Positions 38,252-48,662 are shown, counted from the stretch's first letter. The stretch is 61,527 nucleotides of DNA from Nocardioides sp. BGMRC 2183 (GCA_008123405.1 VSSA01000024.1:1-61527); one strand, 5' to 3'. Made by a program: numbers and translations. The notes: generated by a model from the letters alone, not told the origin.

Positions 38252-39978
38252 GCTCCGCGTCCCAGGACCATGCCTTCGACTACGACGTCCTCGTCGTCGG
38301 ATCGGGCTTCGGCGGGTCGGTGACCGCGCTGCGCCTGACCGAGAAGGGCTACCGGGTCGGCGTGCTCGAGGCCGGCGCACGGTTCGACGACGCGGACTTC
38401 GCGGACACCTCGTGGGACCTGAAGCGCTACCTCTTCGCGCCGAGCGCCGGCTGCTACGGCATCCAGCGGATCGATGCGGTCCGTGACTGCCTGATCCTCG
38501 CCGGCGCCGGTGTCGGCGGCGGGTCGCTGGTCTATGCGAACACCCTCTACGAGCCGCTGGACGCCTTCTACTCCGACCCGTCCTGGTCTCACATCACCGA
38601 CTGGAAGGGCGAGCTCACGCCCTTCTACGACCAGGCGAAACGGATGTTGGGTGTCAACGACTACCCCGGTACGACGCCCGCCGACGAGGTGATGCGCCGT
38701 ACCGCGGAGGAGATGGGGGTCGGCGACACCTTCCACCCCACCCCGGTCGGCGTCTTCTTCGGCGGCCCTGAGCAGGGCGAGGGGACCGACGTCGACGATC
38801 CCTACTTCGGGGGCGCCGGCCCGCGTCGTACCACCTGCACCAACTGCGGCGAGTGCATGACGGGGTGCCGGCACAACGCGAAGAACACCCTGGTCAAGAA
38901 CTACCTCTACCTGGCCGAGCGCAACGGTGCCGTGGTGCATCCGTTGACCACGGTGACCCGGGTCCGACCGCTGCCCGGCGGCGGCTACCGCGTCGACGCG
39001 CGTTGGACGAAGGCGAAGCTCTCCCGGGGCAGCGCCACGAAGACTTTCACCGCCGAGCAGGTGGTCTTCTCGGCGGCCGCGCTGGGCACCCAGAAGCTGC
39101 TGCACAAGTTGAAGGCGACCGGCGACCTGCCGGGCATCTCCGACCGGCTCGGCGTGCTCACCCGCACCAATTCCGAGTCGCTGCTCGGGTCGATCGCACC
39201 CGCGGACTCCGGGGTCGACTACACCCAGGGAGTGGCGATCACCTCCTCCTGGCACCCCGACGAGGTCACCCACATCGAGCCGGTGCGCTACGGCAAGGGC
39301 TCCAACGCGATGTCCCTGATGCAGACCGTGCTCACCGACGGCGGCGGTGACCAGCCGCGCTGGCGCACCTGGCTCAAGGAGCTGTGGCAGCAGCGCCGCA
39401 ACGTGCGCGACCTCTACGACGTACGGCACTGGTCGGAGCGCGTGGTGATCGCGCTGGTCATGCAGACCGTCGACAACTCCATCATCACCAAGCCGCGTCG
39501 TACTCCGTTCGGTTGGTTCCTGACCTCCGAGCAGGGCCACGGCGAGCCCAACCCGACCTGGATCCCGATCGCCAACAAGGCGGTCCGGAAGATGGCCGAG
39601 ATCATGGGCGGCACCCCCGGCGGGACCATCGGAGAGCCGTTCGACATGCCGCTCACCGCCCACTTCATCGGCGGCTGCACGATCGGGGACAATCCCGAGA
39701 CAGGCGTGGTGGATCCCTACCAGCGCCTCTACGGGTACGACGGCCTCCACGTGGTCGACGGGTCGACGATCTCGGCCAACCTGGGCGTGAACCCGTCGCT
39801 GACGATCACCGCGCAGGCCGAGCGGGCGATGGCCTACTGGCCGAACAAGGGGGAGCCGGACCCGCGCCCCGCGGTCGGTACCGGATACCAGCGCCTCCAG
39901 CCGGTCGCACCGCACGCACCCGTGGTCCCTGCGGAGGCTCCAGCGGCGCTGCGGCTACCCATCGTCGGCGTCAGTTGA
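38248..39978 (+). CDS. GMC family oxidoreductase with Cys cluster (ChoD-like)
   Basis: A 576-residue FAD oxidoreductase. FAD-binding GSGFGGS is near residue 17, and a second motif GAGVGGGSLVY near 90. The C-terminal active-site region (IGGCTIGDNPETGVVDPY, then GLHVVDGS, then NPSLTITA) fits the cholesterol oxidase/ChoD group. Near residues 197-208 it has CTNCGECMTGC followed by RHNAKN, four closely spaced Cys as in a ferredoxin-like Fe-S site. This is not expected of a simple oxygen-using oxidase. No signal peptide is seen, so it is cytoplasmic. Physical location matches the mycobacterial choD-guaB3 neighbourhood. It likely donates electrons from an alcohol or steroid to a carrier rather than to oxygen. 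Confidence 0.87.
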   Translation: MSSASQDHAFDYDVLVVGSGFGGSVTALRLTEKGYRVGVLEAGARFDDADFADTSWDLKRYLFAPSAGCYGIQRIDAVRDCLILAGAGVGGGSLVYANTLYEPLDAFYSDPSWSHITDWKGELTPFYDQAKRMLGVNDYPGTTPADEVMRRTAEEMGVGDTFHPTPVGVFFGGPEQGEGTDVDDPYFGGAGPRRTTCTNCGECMTGCRHNAKNTLVKNYLYLAERNGAVVHPLTTVTRVRPLPGGGYRVDARWTKAKLSRGSATKTFTAEQVVFSAAALGTQKLLHKLKATGDLPGISDRLGVLTRTNSESLLGSIAPADSGVDYTQGVAITSSWHPDEVTHIEPVRYGKGSNAMSLMQTVLTDGGGDQPRWRTWLKELWQQRRNVRDLYDVRHWSERVVIALVMQTVDNSIITKPRRTPFGWFLTSEQGHGEPNPTWIPIANKAVRKMAEIMGGTPGGTIGEPFDMPLTAHFIGGCTIGDNPETGVVDPYQRLYGYDGLHVVDGSTISANLGVNPSLTITAQAERAMAYWPNKGEPDPRPAVGTGYQRLQPVAPHAPVVPAEAPAALRLPIVGVS

Positions 39979-40147
39979 CGGCTGTCAGGCGTGCGTTCGG
40001 GAACGATCGAAAACTTTGCCGAACTTGTCCGGCGACGGCGTAACCCGGGTTGTCCGGGCTCGTTGATCGCTAACGAGTCCGGGCATCACGCTCCCTCCCG
40101 AAGTCCGGGCTCTGTCCAGGCGCTGTCCAGCAGCTGCGTGGACGATC

Positions 40148-40182
40148 AGGGCCCGGCCACTCTCCCTCCCCGGCCGGGCTCT
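40148..40182 (+). terminator. Terminator after the GMC oxidoreductase
   Basis: AGGGCCCGGCC (40148-40158) pairs with 40172-40182 (one G-T), followed by GGTGCGTTTT. The 39979-40147 stretch before it contains no gene that I trust. It holds an imperfect hairpin (40054-40064 with 40072-40082) and repeated GTCCGGGCT words. Confidence 0.6.
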
Positions 40183-40211
40183 GGTGCGTTTTGGGGTGGG
40201 TGGTGGCGGGG

Positions 40212-40282
40212 GCTGCGTCGTACCTGACATCTGGGTTGCTTCCAGGCCCGAAATCCAACGCAGATGTCAGGTACGACGCAGC
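40212..40282. repeat. Long palindrome, left flank of 40.3-41.4 kb gene
   Basis: Perfect 22-bp arms (40212-40233 and 40261-40282), containing TACCTGACATCTG, with an extra GTTG/CAAC inner stem (40235-40238 with 40256-40259). Positions 40216-40278 are repeated with 3 differences in 63 bp at 41386-41448, in the same orientation. Confidence 0.9.
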
Positions 40283-40308
40283 ACCGGCCACCGCCTGTGG
40301 AAGAGCGG

Positions 40309-41382
40309 ATGCGGGGTCGGCCTCAGCGGCGCATCCTCTGCCTGGTGAACCAACACTCCGAGTCCCGACACGCGGTGCATCGTCCGGTCCAGGTCGATCC
40401 CGCCGGTGTCGCCGGCCCGACTCCGGCTCAAGCCCGCGGTCGGGCGTGGCGGCGCGTCGGCAGCAACCTCTACGTCCCTGCAGCGGCCGATCCGGGCTCG
40501 CGGGACCAGCGCATCGTGGAGGCGCTCGCCGCGTCACCCGGGTCGGCGGCCGCCACGGGGTGGGCGGCCCTGGCGTGGCTGGGTGGCCGATGGTTCACCG
40601 GGGTCGGCCCCGACCGTGCCGCGTTGGACGTGCCCGTCGCGCTCGGTGATCGTCGGCTGGCGCGACCCCGCGAGGGCATCCGTTACACCGAGGACTGGCT
40701 CTTCGACGGCGACGTCATCGACGTGGACGGGCTTTCCATCACCGTTGCCGAGCGCGCAGCGAGTTTCGAAGCACGCACGGCCAGGGACCTGGCCCGGGCC
40801 GTTGCGGCGATCGACATGGCGGCGTTCGACGACCTCCTCGATCTCGACGGAATGCGCAGCTACGTCGCCCGTCTGCGGGGCCGGCCCGGCATCCGGCAGC
40901 TGCGTCGAGCCTTGGAGCTCGCCCACGAGAACGCGTGGTCGCCTCAGGAGACGCGGATGCGTCTGGTCTGGCTGCTGGAGGTCGCCGACCGACCGCTGCA
41001 GTGCAATGCGCCGGTCTTCGATCACCGTGGTCAGCATCTGTTCACTCCCGACCTCCTCGACCCGGCCGCCGGCATCGTGGGGGAGTACGACGGCGACGCC
41101 CACGCCGCGGCCGAGCGCCGGGGAGCAGATCTCGATCGGGCTGAGCTCGCGCGTGATCTTGGGATCGAGATCGTGACCATGGTCGGTGGGGGCATGCGTG
41201 CCGAGCACAGTTTCGCTCGTCGACTTCGCGCGGCGTACCGACGGGCCGAGACCCGACCCGCCTCCCGCCGCCGGTGGCGGTTGGAGCTGCCTGACTGGTG
41301 GGTCGACACCTCGACGGTAGGTCGCAGGAGGGCGCTGACCGAGCCCGCTCGGCGTCTCTGGTTGCGACGACAGGCCGCGTGA
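40309..41382 (+). CDS. DUF559/Vsr-like endonuclease-domain protein
   Basis: About 357 residues; the start is uncertain (ATG 40309 with a weak GGAAGAG, or GTG 40345). An N-terminal basic wing-like region ([17 protein letters not shown], near residue 40) precedes a middle domain. The C-terminal domain has the restriction-nuclease-like pattern [11 protein letters not shown], then FTPDLLDP, then [11 protein letters not shown], with Glu, Asp and Glu-x-Asp-Gly as candidate metal ligands. It belongs to actinobacterial 'endonuclease domain' proteins related to DUF559. Function is unknown; DNA repair or defence is plausible. It stands alone, with a 63-bp palindrome on each side; the right one begins 3 nt after the stop codon. 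Confidence 0.7.
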   Translation: MRGRPQRRILCLVNQHSESRHAVHRPVQVDPAGVAGPTPAQARGRAWRRVGSNLYVPAAADPGSRDQRIVEALAASPGSAAATGWAALAWLGGRWFTGVGPDRAALDVPVALGDRRLARPREGIRYTEDWLFDGDVIDVDGLSITVAERAASFEARTARDLARAVAAIDMAAFDDLLDLDGMRSYVARLRGRPGIRQLRRALELAHENAWSPQETRMRLVWLLEVADRPLQCNAPVFDHRGQHLFTPDLLDPAAGIVGEYDGDAHAAAERRGADLDRAELARDLGIEIVTMVGGGMRAEHSFARRLRAAYRRAETRPASRRRWRLELPDWWVDTSTVGRRRALTEPARRLWLRRQAA

Positions 41383-41385
41383 GGA

Positions 41386-41448
41386 CGTCGTACCTGACAT
41401 CTGGGTTGCTTCCGGTCCCGAAACCCAACGCAGATGTCAGGTACGACG
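41386..41448. repeat. Long palindrome, right flank of 40.3-41.4 kb gene
   Basis: 18-bp perfect arms (41386-41403 and 41431-41448) plus the GTTG/CAAC inner stem. It is a direct repeat of the left-flank element 1170 bp away (60 of 63 bases identical, counted by eye). Confidence 0.9.
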
Positions 41449-41501
41449 CCGCCGGCGGCGACGACGGACGCGGCGGTTCGGGGGCCGACCGCGGGCCTCG
41501 A

Positions 41502-41507
41502 TACGAT
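41502..41507 (+). promoter_or_regulatory. -10 element for leaderless guaA
   Basis: TACGAT (TANNNT type) lies 6 nt before ATG 41514 with no ribosome site between, the same arrangement as guaB. It suggests a leaderless transcript. Confidence 0.55.
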
Positions 41508-41513
41508 TCGCCC

Positions 41514-43100
<1,587 letters not shown>

Positions 43101-43298
43101 CCCTGTCGTCGCTCCCGCCGCCGGGCTCAGTGCACGGTCGCCACTGATCGGCCGCCGACGCCGCGGGTTCGGGGACGCCACTCCTCGCCGGTCTCGCCCG
43201 ATGGGTCGGTGAGTTTCTGCCCTCAGCCGACCGCTCGGGCAGTTACCCTCGGGCGAGGAACCGCCGGAAGCCCCCACGCTTCTTCTCGGAAGGGAACC

Positions 43299-45899
43299 GT
43301 GACTGTCGAGTCGGGCCGTGCACTGACGCCGGCGGAGATCGAGGACGCCCTCGGGGATGGCCGGCTGCGGGTCATCTATCAGCCGTGCTACGACATCCGC
43401 ACCGGCGCGATGGTGGCCGTCGAGGCGCTGGCTCGGGTGGCTGATCCGCTCACCGGAGAGCTCGTCGCGCCCGGACGCTTCCTCCCCGTCGCCGAGGAGG
43501 CCGGGCTGATCGCGCGCCTGGACGAGGCGGTGCTGGCCGAGGGGGCCCGGCAGGTCGCACGCTGGCGCACACTCCCCGGAGCGGGCGGGCTCTGTCTCGC
43601 GGTCAACCTCTCGGTGTTGGGGTTGGACGATCCGACCCTGCCCGAGCGGTTCGTCTCGATGGTGCGCGCTGCCGGGCTACCCACCGACGCGTTGATCGTG
43701 GAGCTCACCGAGACCGTGCTCTCCCGGGCCGGACGGGGCCACGAGGCGGTCGCCGCCGAGCTCGCCGCCGCCGGGTTCAACGTCACTCTCGACGACTTCG
43801 GCACCGGCAACGCGAGCTTCGAATACCTGAAGCGTTTCGCCGTGCACGGGATCAAGGTCGACCGCTCCTTCGTCCAGCACCTCGGCACTGGCGCCGACGG
43901 CGAACAGCTGGCCGAGTCGCTGGTGCGGTTCTGTCTCTCACTCGGCGTGCTCGTGGTCTGTGAGGGCGTCGAGGAGCCAGCCCAGCTGGAAGCGTTGCGT
44001 CGGCTCGGCTGCCCGTTCGTCCAGGGCTTCCTCCTCGATCCGCCGCTGACAGCGGAGGAGGTCGAGCGGAGGCTGCGCGACGAGAGCCCCCCTGCTGCGC
44101 TCGCGACCACGTCGCCGTCGCCTGCTCCATCGTCCGTCCGCCCGGTCCGCCCCTCGGCGACCACCGCTCGGGGCGACCGGTGGGTGACCCGCTCTCTGGC
44201 GGTGCTGCTGGTGGCGATCCTGGTCGGGATCCTCGGCTCGGCTGCAGTGGTCGCCGAGCTGGCGGAGGATCGCGCCGCAGACGCCGCCCAGGACCGTCTG
44301 GAGTCGGTCGACGCGTTGGCTGCGGCCCGGATCGACGCCGAACTCGCCGCGATCCGAGGCGTGGTCACCGCCAGCAGCCGCAGCGGGCCGGTCGTCGACG
44401 CGGTGACCTCCCAGGACGAAAAGCAGATCAACGACGTGCTCGACACCCTCGGCAGTCTCACCACCGCGATCTACACCACCGCGCTCTTCGACGCCGACGG
44501 CCGGACACTCGGGTCGCATCCCAGCGCCCCGGAGCTGATCGGGAAGAGCTTCGCCCATCGGGACTACTTCCACGGAGCACTTCGCTCCTCAGGCGCCTAC
44601 GTCTCGGACGTCTACCGGCAGGCCACCGCCGGGACCCCGTGGGCCATCGCCGTGTCGGCAGCAGTGCGGGACGCCGACGGTGCGGTGCAGGGCGTCATCA
44701 TCGCGACGGTGCGGTTGGAGGGGTTGCAGAGTCTCCTCGATGAGCTGCAGCACCAGCACGGGGTGGACCTCACCCTGATCGACCAGAGCGGGGTGGTACT
44801 GGCCTCCAGCCGTGAGTCGATCGGGAGCTATACGCACGACCCGCATCTGGAGGACCCGCGCAACACCGCAGGTGCCAGCGACCTCGACCCGCTCTGGGCG
44901 ACCCGCAACGTGCCCTCTTTGGATGGATGGCTGCTGGCCGAACAGCCCCGTTCCACGGCCTTGTCCAGTGTCCGGAGCAATGTCGGTGTGGGCGCGCTCC
45001 TGGCGGGAGGACTGGTCGTGGCCGGGCTGGCCCTGCTCGTGCTCTGGCTGCATGCCGATCGCCGGCGCCGTCGCCTGACGGCTCAGGTGCAACAGGCCTA
45101 CCAGCGACTGATCGGGGTGGTGTCGACGACCACGGCGCCGATCGCGATGTGTGACGACCAAGGCCGGATCATCCTGGCGAATCCGGCGTTCGCAGCCCTG
45201 GTCGACGTCGATCCCGATCAGTTGCCGGGGCGGGCGCTGTCGGGCTGGATCCCTGGTCTCGACGAGGCCGTCGAGCCGGAGGCGGGAGCGGCCTCCACCG
45301 TGGTCACCACGATCGGCGAGGTGCGGACCGTCGAGGTCAGCACGCAGCTGCTCGACGACGGCAGTCAGCAACTGCGTCTGCACACCCTCACCGACGTGAC
45401 GCCACACCGCCGGGAGCACGAGCGGCTCCGTGCGCAGGGCCGTCTCGACCCGTTGACCGGCGTCGGGAACCGGGTGGCGCTGCGCGAGACGCTCGGTTCG
45501 GTGGTGCGGTCGGAGACCGCGTCGTACGCAGTGGTCATGCTCGACCTGGACGGGTTCAAGCAGGTCAACGACGAGCGTGGGCACGCGGTCGGAGACCGGC
45601 TGCTGGTCAACGTCGCGCAGGTGCTGAGCTCGGCGGTCGGCCCCAACGACCTGGTGGCCCGGATCGGCGGCGACGAGTTCGTGGTGGTGCTGCGCCTCGA
45701 CGATGCCCGTCAGGGCGGTGAGCTCGCCGACCATCTGCGCGATCGGGTGCAATCGGTCATCGATGCAGCGCCGTGGCATCGACAGATCGCTGTCGGGGTC
45801 AGCGTCGGGATGGCGGTGGTCGGGGTGGACGGGGAGGACCCGGACGCCCTGCTCCAGCTCGCCGACCGGCGGATGTACCAGGTCAAGCGGCGTCGCTGA
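43299..45899 (+). CDS. EAL-dCache-PAS-GGDEF membrane c-di-GMP protein
   Basis: An 866-residue protein with reversed domain order. The N-terminal EAL phosphodiesterase domain (about 8-255) has EAL at 42-44, NLS, ELTET, DDFGTG, KVDRSF, CEGVEE and QGF, so all catalytic positions look intact. TM1 (about 296-318) is followed by an extracytoplasmic dCache-like sensor (about 320-560), TM2 (about 562-586), a PAS domain (about 600-700), and a GGDEF cyclase domain with an intact GGDEF at 790-794. Both catalytic domains face the cytoplasm. GTG 43299 is preceded by GGAAGGGA. The 198-bp upstream gap holds TTACCC as a possible -10 but no riboswitch that I recognise. Confidence 0.92.
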   Translation: MTVESGRALTPAEIEDALGDGRLRVIYQPCYDIRTGAMVAVEALARVADPLTGELVAPGRFLPVAEEAGLIARLDEAVLAEGARQVARWRTLPGAGGLCLAVNLSVLGLDDPTLPERFVSMVRAAGLPTDALIVELTETVLSRAGRGHEAVAAELAAAGFNVTLDDFGTGNASFEYLKRFAVHGIKVDRSFVQHLGTGADGEQLAESLVRFCLSLGVLVVCEGVEEPAQLEALRRLGCPFVQGFLLDPPLTAEEVERRLRDESPPAALATTSPSPAPSSVRPVRPSATTARGDRWVTRSLAVLLVAILVGILGSAAVVAELAEDRAADAAQDRLESVDALAAARIDAELAAIRGVVTASSRSGPVVDAVTSQDEKQINDVLDTLGSLTTAIYTTALFDADGRTLGSHPSAPELIGKSFAHRDYFHGALRSSGAYVSDVYRQATAGTPWAIAVSAAVRDADGAVQGVIIATVRLEGLQSLLDELQHQHGVDLTLIDQSGVVLASSRESIGSYTHDPHLEDPRNTAGASDLDPLWATRNVPSLDGWLLAEQPRSTALSSVRSNVGVGALLAGGLVVAGLALLVLWLHADRRRRRLTAQVQQAYQRLIGVVSTTTAPIAMCDDQGRIILANPAFAALVDVDPDQLPGRALSGWIPGLDEAVEPEAGAASTVVTTIGEVRTVEVSTQLLDDGSQQLRLHTLTDVTPHRREHERLRAQGRLDPLTGVGNRVALRETLGSVVRSETASYAVVMLDLDGFKQVNDERGHAVGDRLLVNVAQVLSSAVGPNDLVARIGGDEFVVVLRLDDARQGGELADHLRDRVQSVIDAAPWHRQIAVGVSVGMAVVGVDGEDPDALLQLADRRMYQVKRRR

Positions 45900-45924
45900 C
45901 CCCGTCACCACCCCGTGAGGACAC

Positions 45925-45938
45925 TAGAACCTGTTCCA
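45925..45938. promoter_or_regulatory. KstR-type box
   Basis: TAGAACCTGTTCCA fits the KstR consensus TnnAACnnGTTnnA exactly and differs from the box at 32639 only in the central dinucleotide. It lies 54 nt upstream of the DUF1295 gene start. Confidence 0.62.
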
Positions 45939-45991
45939 CTTCTCGTGGATCCCCGGTAGCGTCCGGCTCACTCGATGAGGAGGAGGCGGCG

Positions 45992-46930
45992 ATGCCGGGA
46001 GCCGACGACGCGCTGCGCATGCGGGAGCGGAGCCGTGCCTCCTCGTTCGCGCGGGTCGTGGCGGCGTACCTGGTCGCCTTCGGTGCGGCGACGGTGTGGC
46101 TGGTCGTGGGTCCCGACACCGCCTGGTTGTGGCTGGACGGCCTGATCGCCGACCTGATCGCGACCGGGGTGGTGTTCGTGGCGAGTCGGATCCACGCGAA
46201 CTCCAGCTTCTACGACGCCTACTGGAGCGTGCTGCCGCCGTACCTGGCCGGCTACTGGATGCTCGCGAGCACCGGCTCGCCCGACGACTGGCGGGTGGCC
46301 GCGGTGCTGGCGGTGATCGCGTTGTGGGCGGTCCGGCTGACGTGGAACTGGGCGCGCTCGTGGCCCGGGCTGCAGCACGAGGACTGGCGCTACCCGATGC
46401 TGCGGGACCGGGCAGGACGTGCCGAGATGGTGGTGGATCTCGTCGCCATCCATCTCATCCCCACTCTTCAGGTCTTCCTGGGCCTGCTCCCGGTGTACGT
46501 CGCGGTCGCGCTCACCGGGCGTCGGTTCGGGTGGATCGACGTACTCGCACTGGTGGTCGCAGTCGGTGCCATCGCGCTCGAGTACGTCGCCGACGAGCAG
46601 CTGCGCCGCTTCACCCGGTCCGCAGCCCCGGGGGTCGTCATGGAGCAGGGCCTCTGGGCCTGGTCGCGTCACCCGAACTACCTCGGTGAGATCGGCTTCT
46701 GGTTCGCCCTCGGCCTGTTCGGCATCGCCGCCTCGCCCGGCGACTGGTGGTGGCTGATGGCCGGCACTGTGGCCATGGTCGCGATGTTCCTCGGCGCAAG
46801 CATTCCGATGATGGAGCAGCGGAGCCTGGAGCGGCGGCCTGCCTACGCCGGCGTGGTCGCCCGCGTGCCGATGCTGGTGCCGCGGCCACCGCGATCCTCC
46901 GTGCCGCCGTCGGACCGGGAGGGTGAGTGA
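45992..46930 (+). CDS. DUF1295 membrane protein (steroid 5-alpha-reductase/ICMT-like family)
   Basis: A 312-residue polytopic membrane protein with about seven TM segments. The diagnostic DUF1295 segments are present: SSFYDAYWS near residue 71, RLTWNWAR near 113, EDWRYPMLRD, and the C-terminal NADPH/methyl-donor-like motif LWAWSRHPNYLGEIGFW near 223. The family groups with steroid 5-alpha reductases and isoprenyl-Cys methyltransferases. A KstR-type box upstream supports a steroid or lipid role. ATG 45992 follows a GAGGAGGAGG ribosome site. The stop overlaps the next start (GTGA). Confidence 0.88.
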   Translation: MPGADDALRMRERSRASSFARVVAAYLVAFGAATVWLVVGPDTAWLWLDGLIADLIATGVVFVASRIHANSSFYDAYWSVLPPYLAGYWMLASTGSPDDWRVAAVLAVIALWAVRLTWNWARSWPGLQHEDWRYPMLRDRAGRAEMVVDLVAIHLIPTLQVFLGLLPVYVAVALTGRRFGWIDVLALVVAVGAIALEYVADEQLRRFTRSAAPGVVMEQGLWAWSRHPNYLGEIGFWFALGLFGIAASPGDWWWLMAGTVAMVAMFLGASIPMMEQRSLERRPAYAGVVARVPMLVPRPPRSSVPPSDREGE

Positions 46931-48060
46931 GAAGGCCGCGGGTCGTGGTGGTCGGTCTGGGGGACACCGGCGTGCTCACCGCGATGCATCTGGCACGGCA
47001 TGCCGACGTCCTCGGCATCGCCACCAAGCCAGGACTGCTCAGCGGTCAGGAGTTGGGACTGCGGCTGACCCGCCCCGAGCGGTGGGCAGAGGACTATTGG
47101 ATCGACTTCGACCGGTTCCGTCGTCTCGATCGGGTGGAGGTGCGGACCGGGCGCGCCGTGTACCTCGATCGGGTGGCGCGAACCGTCACGGTGCAGGACG
47201 CCGAGGGGCGATCATCGGTCGAACCGTACGACGCCCTGGTGATCAGCACCGGTGTGAGCAACGGGTTCTGGCGGGAGTCGAGCATCGAGGATGCCGGCGC
47301 CGTCGCCCGCCGACTCCACGCCGCCCACGGCGTTCTGGCCCGCGCGGCCACGATCGCGGTGATCGGCGGAGGTGCCGCCGGTGTCAGCGCCGCTTTCAAC
47401 GCGGCGACCCGGTGGCCGGAGGCGGCGGTCGACCTGTACTACCCGGGGCAGGCGGCGCTGCCGCAGCACCACCGGCGGGTCTGGCGCGATGCGGAGCAAC
47501 GGCTGCGCGCGGTCGGCGTACGGCTTCATCCGGGGTATCGCGCCCTCGTCCCCGACGAGGCGGCGAGCGGCATCGGCGTCGGTCCCATCACGTGGGTCAC
47601 CGGGCAGCCTCCGAGCGCCGCCGGGGCGGTGCTGTGGACCGTCGGACGGGTGCGCCCGCACACCGACTGGTTGCCGCCCGAGCTGCTCGACGAACGAGGT
47701 TTCGTGGAGGTGCGACCCAGCCTGCAGACCGCGCGGGAGGACCGCGTCTTCGCGGTGGGCGACGTCGCCGCCACCGACCCGCTGCGCTCATCCGCCCGCA
47801 ACCGCGCCGATCGCATGGTGGCGCGCAACGTGCGCGCCGTACTGTCCGGAGGCGAGCTCGACTCCTATGCGGCACCCTCGCGGCGCTGGGGCTCGGTGCT
47901 CGGCTACCAGCCCGACGGACTGCGGGTCTATGCGGTGGACGGCCGACCGTTTTGGATCCCGCGCTGGTGGGTGGATCGCCTGCTACGGCCGGTGATCGTG
48001 CGCCGCGGAATCTATGGCGGGGTCAGGGCCGGCTCCACGCCACTACCGTGGGCGCCATGA
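46927..48060 (+). CDS. FAD-dependent NAD(P) oxidoreductase (NDH-2/AIF-like)
   Basis: A 377-residue two-dinucleotide-binding-domain flavoprotein: VVVVGLGDTGVLTA at the N-terminus for FAD (the first Gly of the usual GxGxxG is shifted), AVIGGGAAGVSAAF near residue 140 for NAD(P)H, and VFAVGDVAATDP near 275 closing the FAD site. The start overlaps the DUF1295 stop. It could supply electrons to the DUF1295 reductase, which would make the pair a two-component reductase; that is inference. Confidence 0.85.
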   Translation: MRRPRVVVVGLGDTGVLTAMHLARHADVLGIATKPGLLSGQELGLRLTRPERWAEDYWIDFDRFRRLDRVEVRTGRAVYLDRVARTVTVQDAEGRSSVEPYDALVISTGVSNGFWRESSIEDAGAVARRLHAAHGVLARAATIAVIGGGAAGVSAAFNAATRWPEAAVDLYYPGQAALPQHHRRVWRDAEQRLRAVGVRLHPGYRALVPDEAASGIGVGPITWVTGQPPSAAGAVLWTVGRVRPHTDWLPPELLDERGFVEVRPSLQTAREDRVFAVGDVAATDPLRSSARNRADRMVARNVRAVLSGGELDSYAAPSRRWGSVLGYQPDGLRVYAVDGRPFWIPRWWVDRLLRPVIVRRGIYGGVRAGSTPLPWAP

Positions 48061-48662
48061 CCCACGACCTGGTGATCCGTAAGGCCGACCCGACCGATGC
48101 CGAGGAGAGCGACGCGGTCCGCTCGGTGATCGCCGCGGCGTTCGTCGAGCAGCCTTCAGTGGCGACGCTCTGGGCCGACGTCGAGCGACGCGGACACGCG
48201 CGGGGGAGCCTGGTCGCACTGGAGGCCGGACGGGTCGTCGGGCATGTCGGACTCTCGCACTCCTGGCTCGACACCCGCCGCCGACTGGTCGACGTGCTGG
48301 TCCTCAGCCCGCTCAGCGTGGTGCCGGCGCGGCAGGGGAGTGGCATCGGGGGCCGTCTGCTGGCAGCTGCGATCGAGGCTGCGCAGGAACTGGCCGCGCC
48401 GGCGGTCTTCCTCGAGGGCGACCCGGGCTTCTACTCCCGACATGGGTTCGTCCCAGGCAGCGAGCACGGGTTGCTGGCACCCAGCGCACGGATTCCGGGG
48501 CCCGCGTTCCAAGTGGTGCTGCTGGAGCGACACGAGCCGTGGATGACGGGTCGGCTCGTCTACCGGGAGGTGTGGTGGGACCACGATGCCGTCGGGCTGC
48601 GTGATCCCGGCCTCGCGGAGGTCGAGCAGCACCTCGGGGTGGCCGACCCGAGCGGAGCTTGA
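48057..48662 (+). CDS. GNAT family N-acetyltransferase
   Basis: A 201-residue single-domain GNAT with LSVVPARQGSGIGGRLL near residue 82-98 (acetyl-CoA pyrophosphate loop) and a GDPGFYSRHGFVPGSEHG segment typical of the YhbS-like subgroup. The ATG overlaps the previous stop. Third gene of the KstR-box operon. Substrate unknown. Confidence 0.85.
   Translation: MTHDLVIRKADPTDAEESDAVRSVIAAAFVEQPSVATLWADVERRGHARGSLVALEAGRVVGHVGLSHSWLDTRRRLVDVLVLSPLSVVPARQGSGIGGRLLAAAIEAAQELAAPAVFLEGDPGFYSRHGFVPGSEHGLLAPSARIPGPAFQVVLLERHEPWMTGRLVYREVWWDHDAVGLRDPGLAEVEQHLGVADPSGA

Noticed and set aside
35066-38380. Very long antisense open frame opposite the two aldehyde dehydrogenases
   Set aside because: High-GC shadow of well-supported genes on the plus strand; composition and lack of motifs argue against coding. 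The same applies to long antisense frames at 6767-9607, 28789-31404 and 48998-51772.
39991-40227. 78-codon open frame after the GMC oxidoreductase
   Set aside because: No ribosome site, low-complexity Arg/Pro/Ser composition, crosses a terminator and the left palindrome; treated as noncoding.
40212-41448. Palindromes as insertion-sequence ends
   Set aside because: They are direct, not inverted, with respect to each other, no transposase is encoded, and no target-site duplication is apparent.
43101-43298. c-di-GMP or other riboswitch upstream of the GGDEF-EAL gene
   Set aside because: No recognisable aptamer core was found; only a possible -10 and ribosome site.
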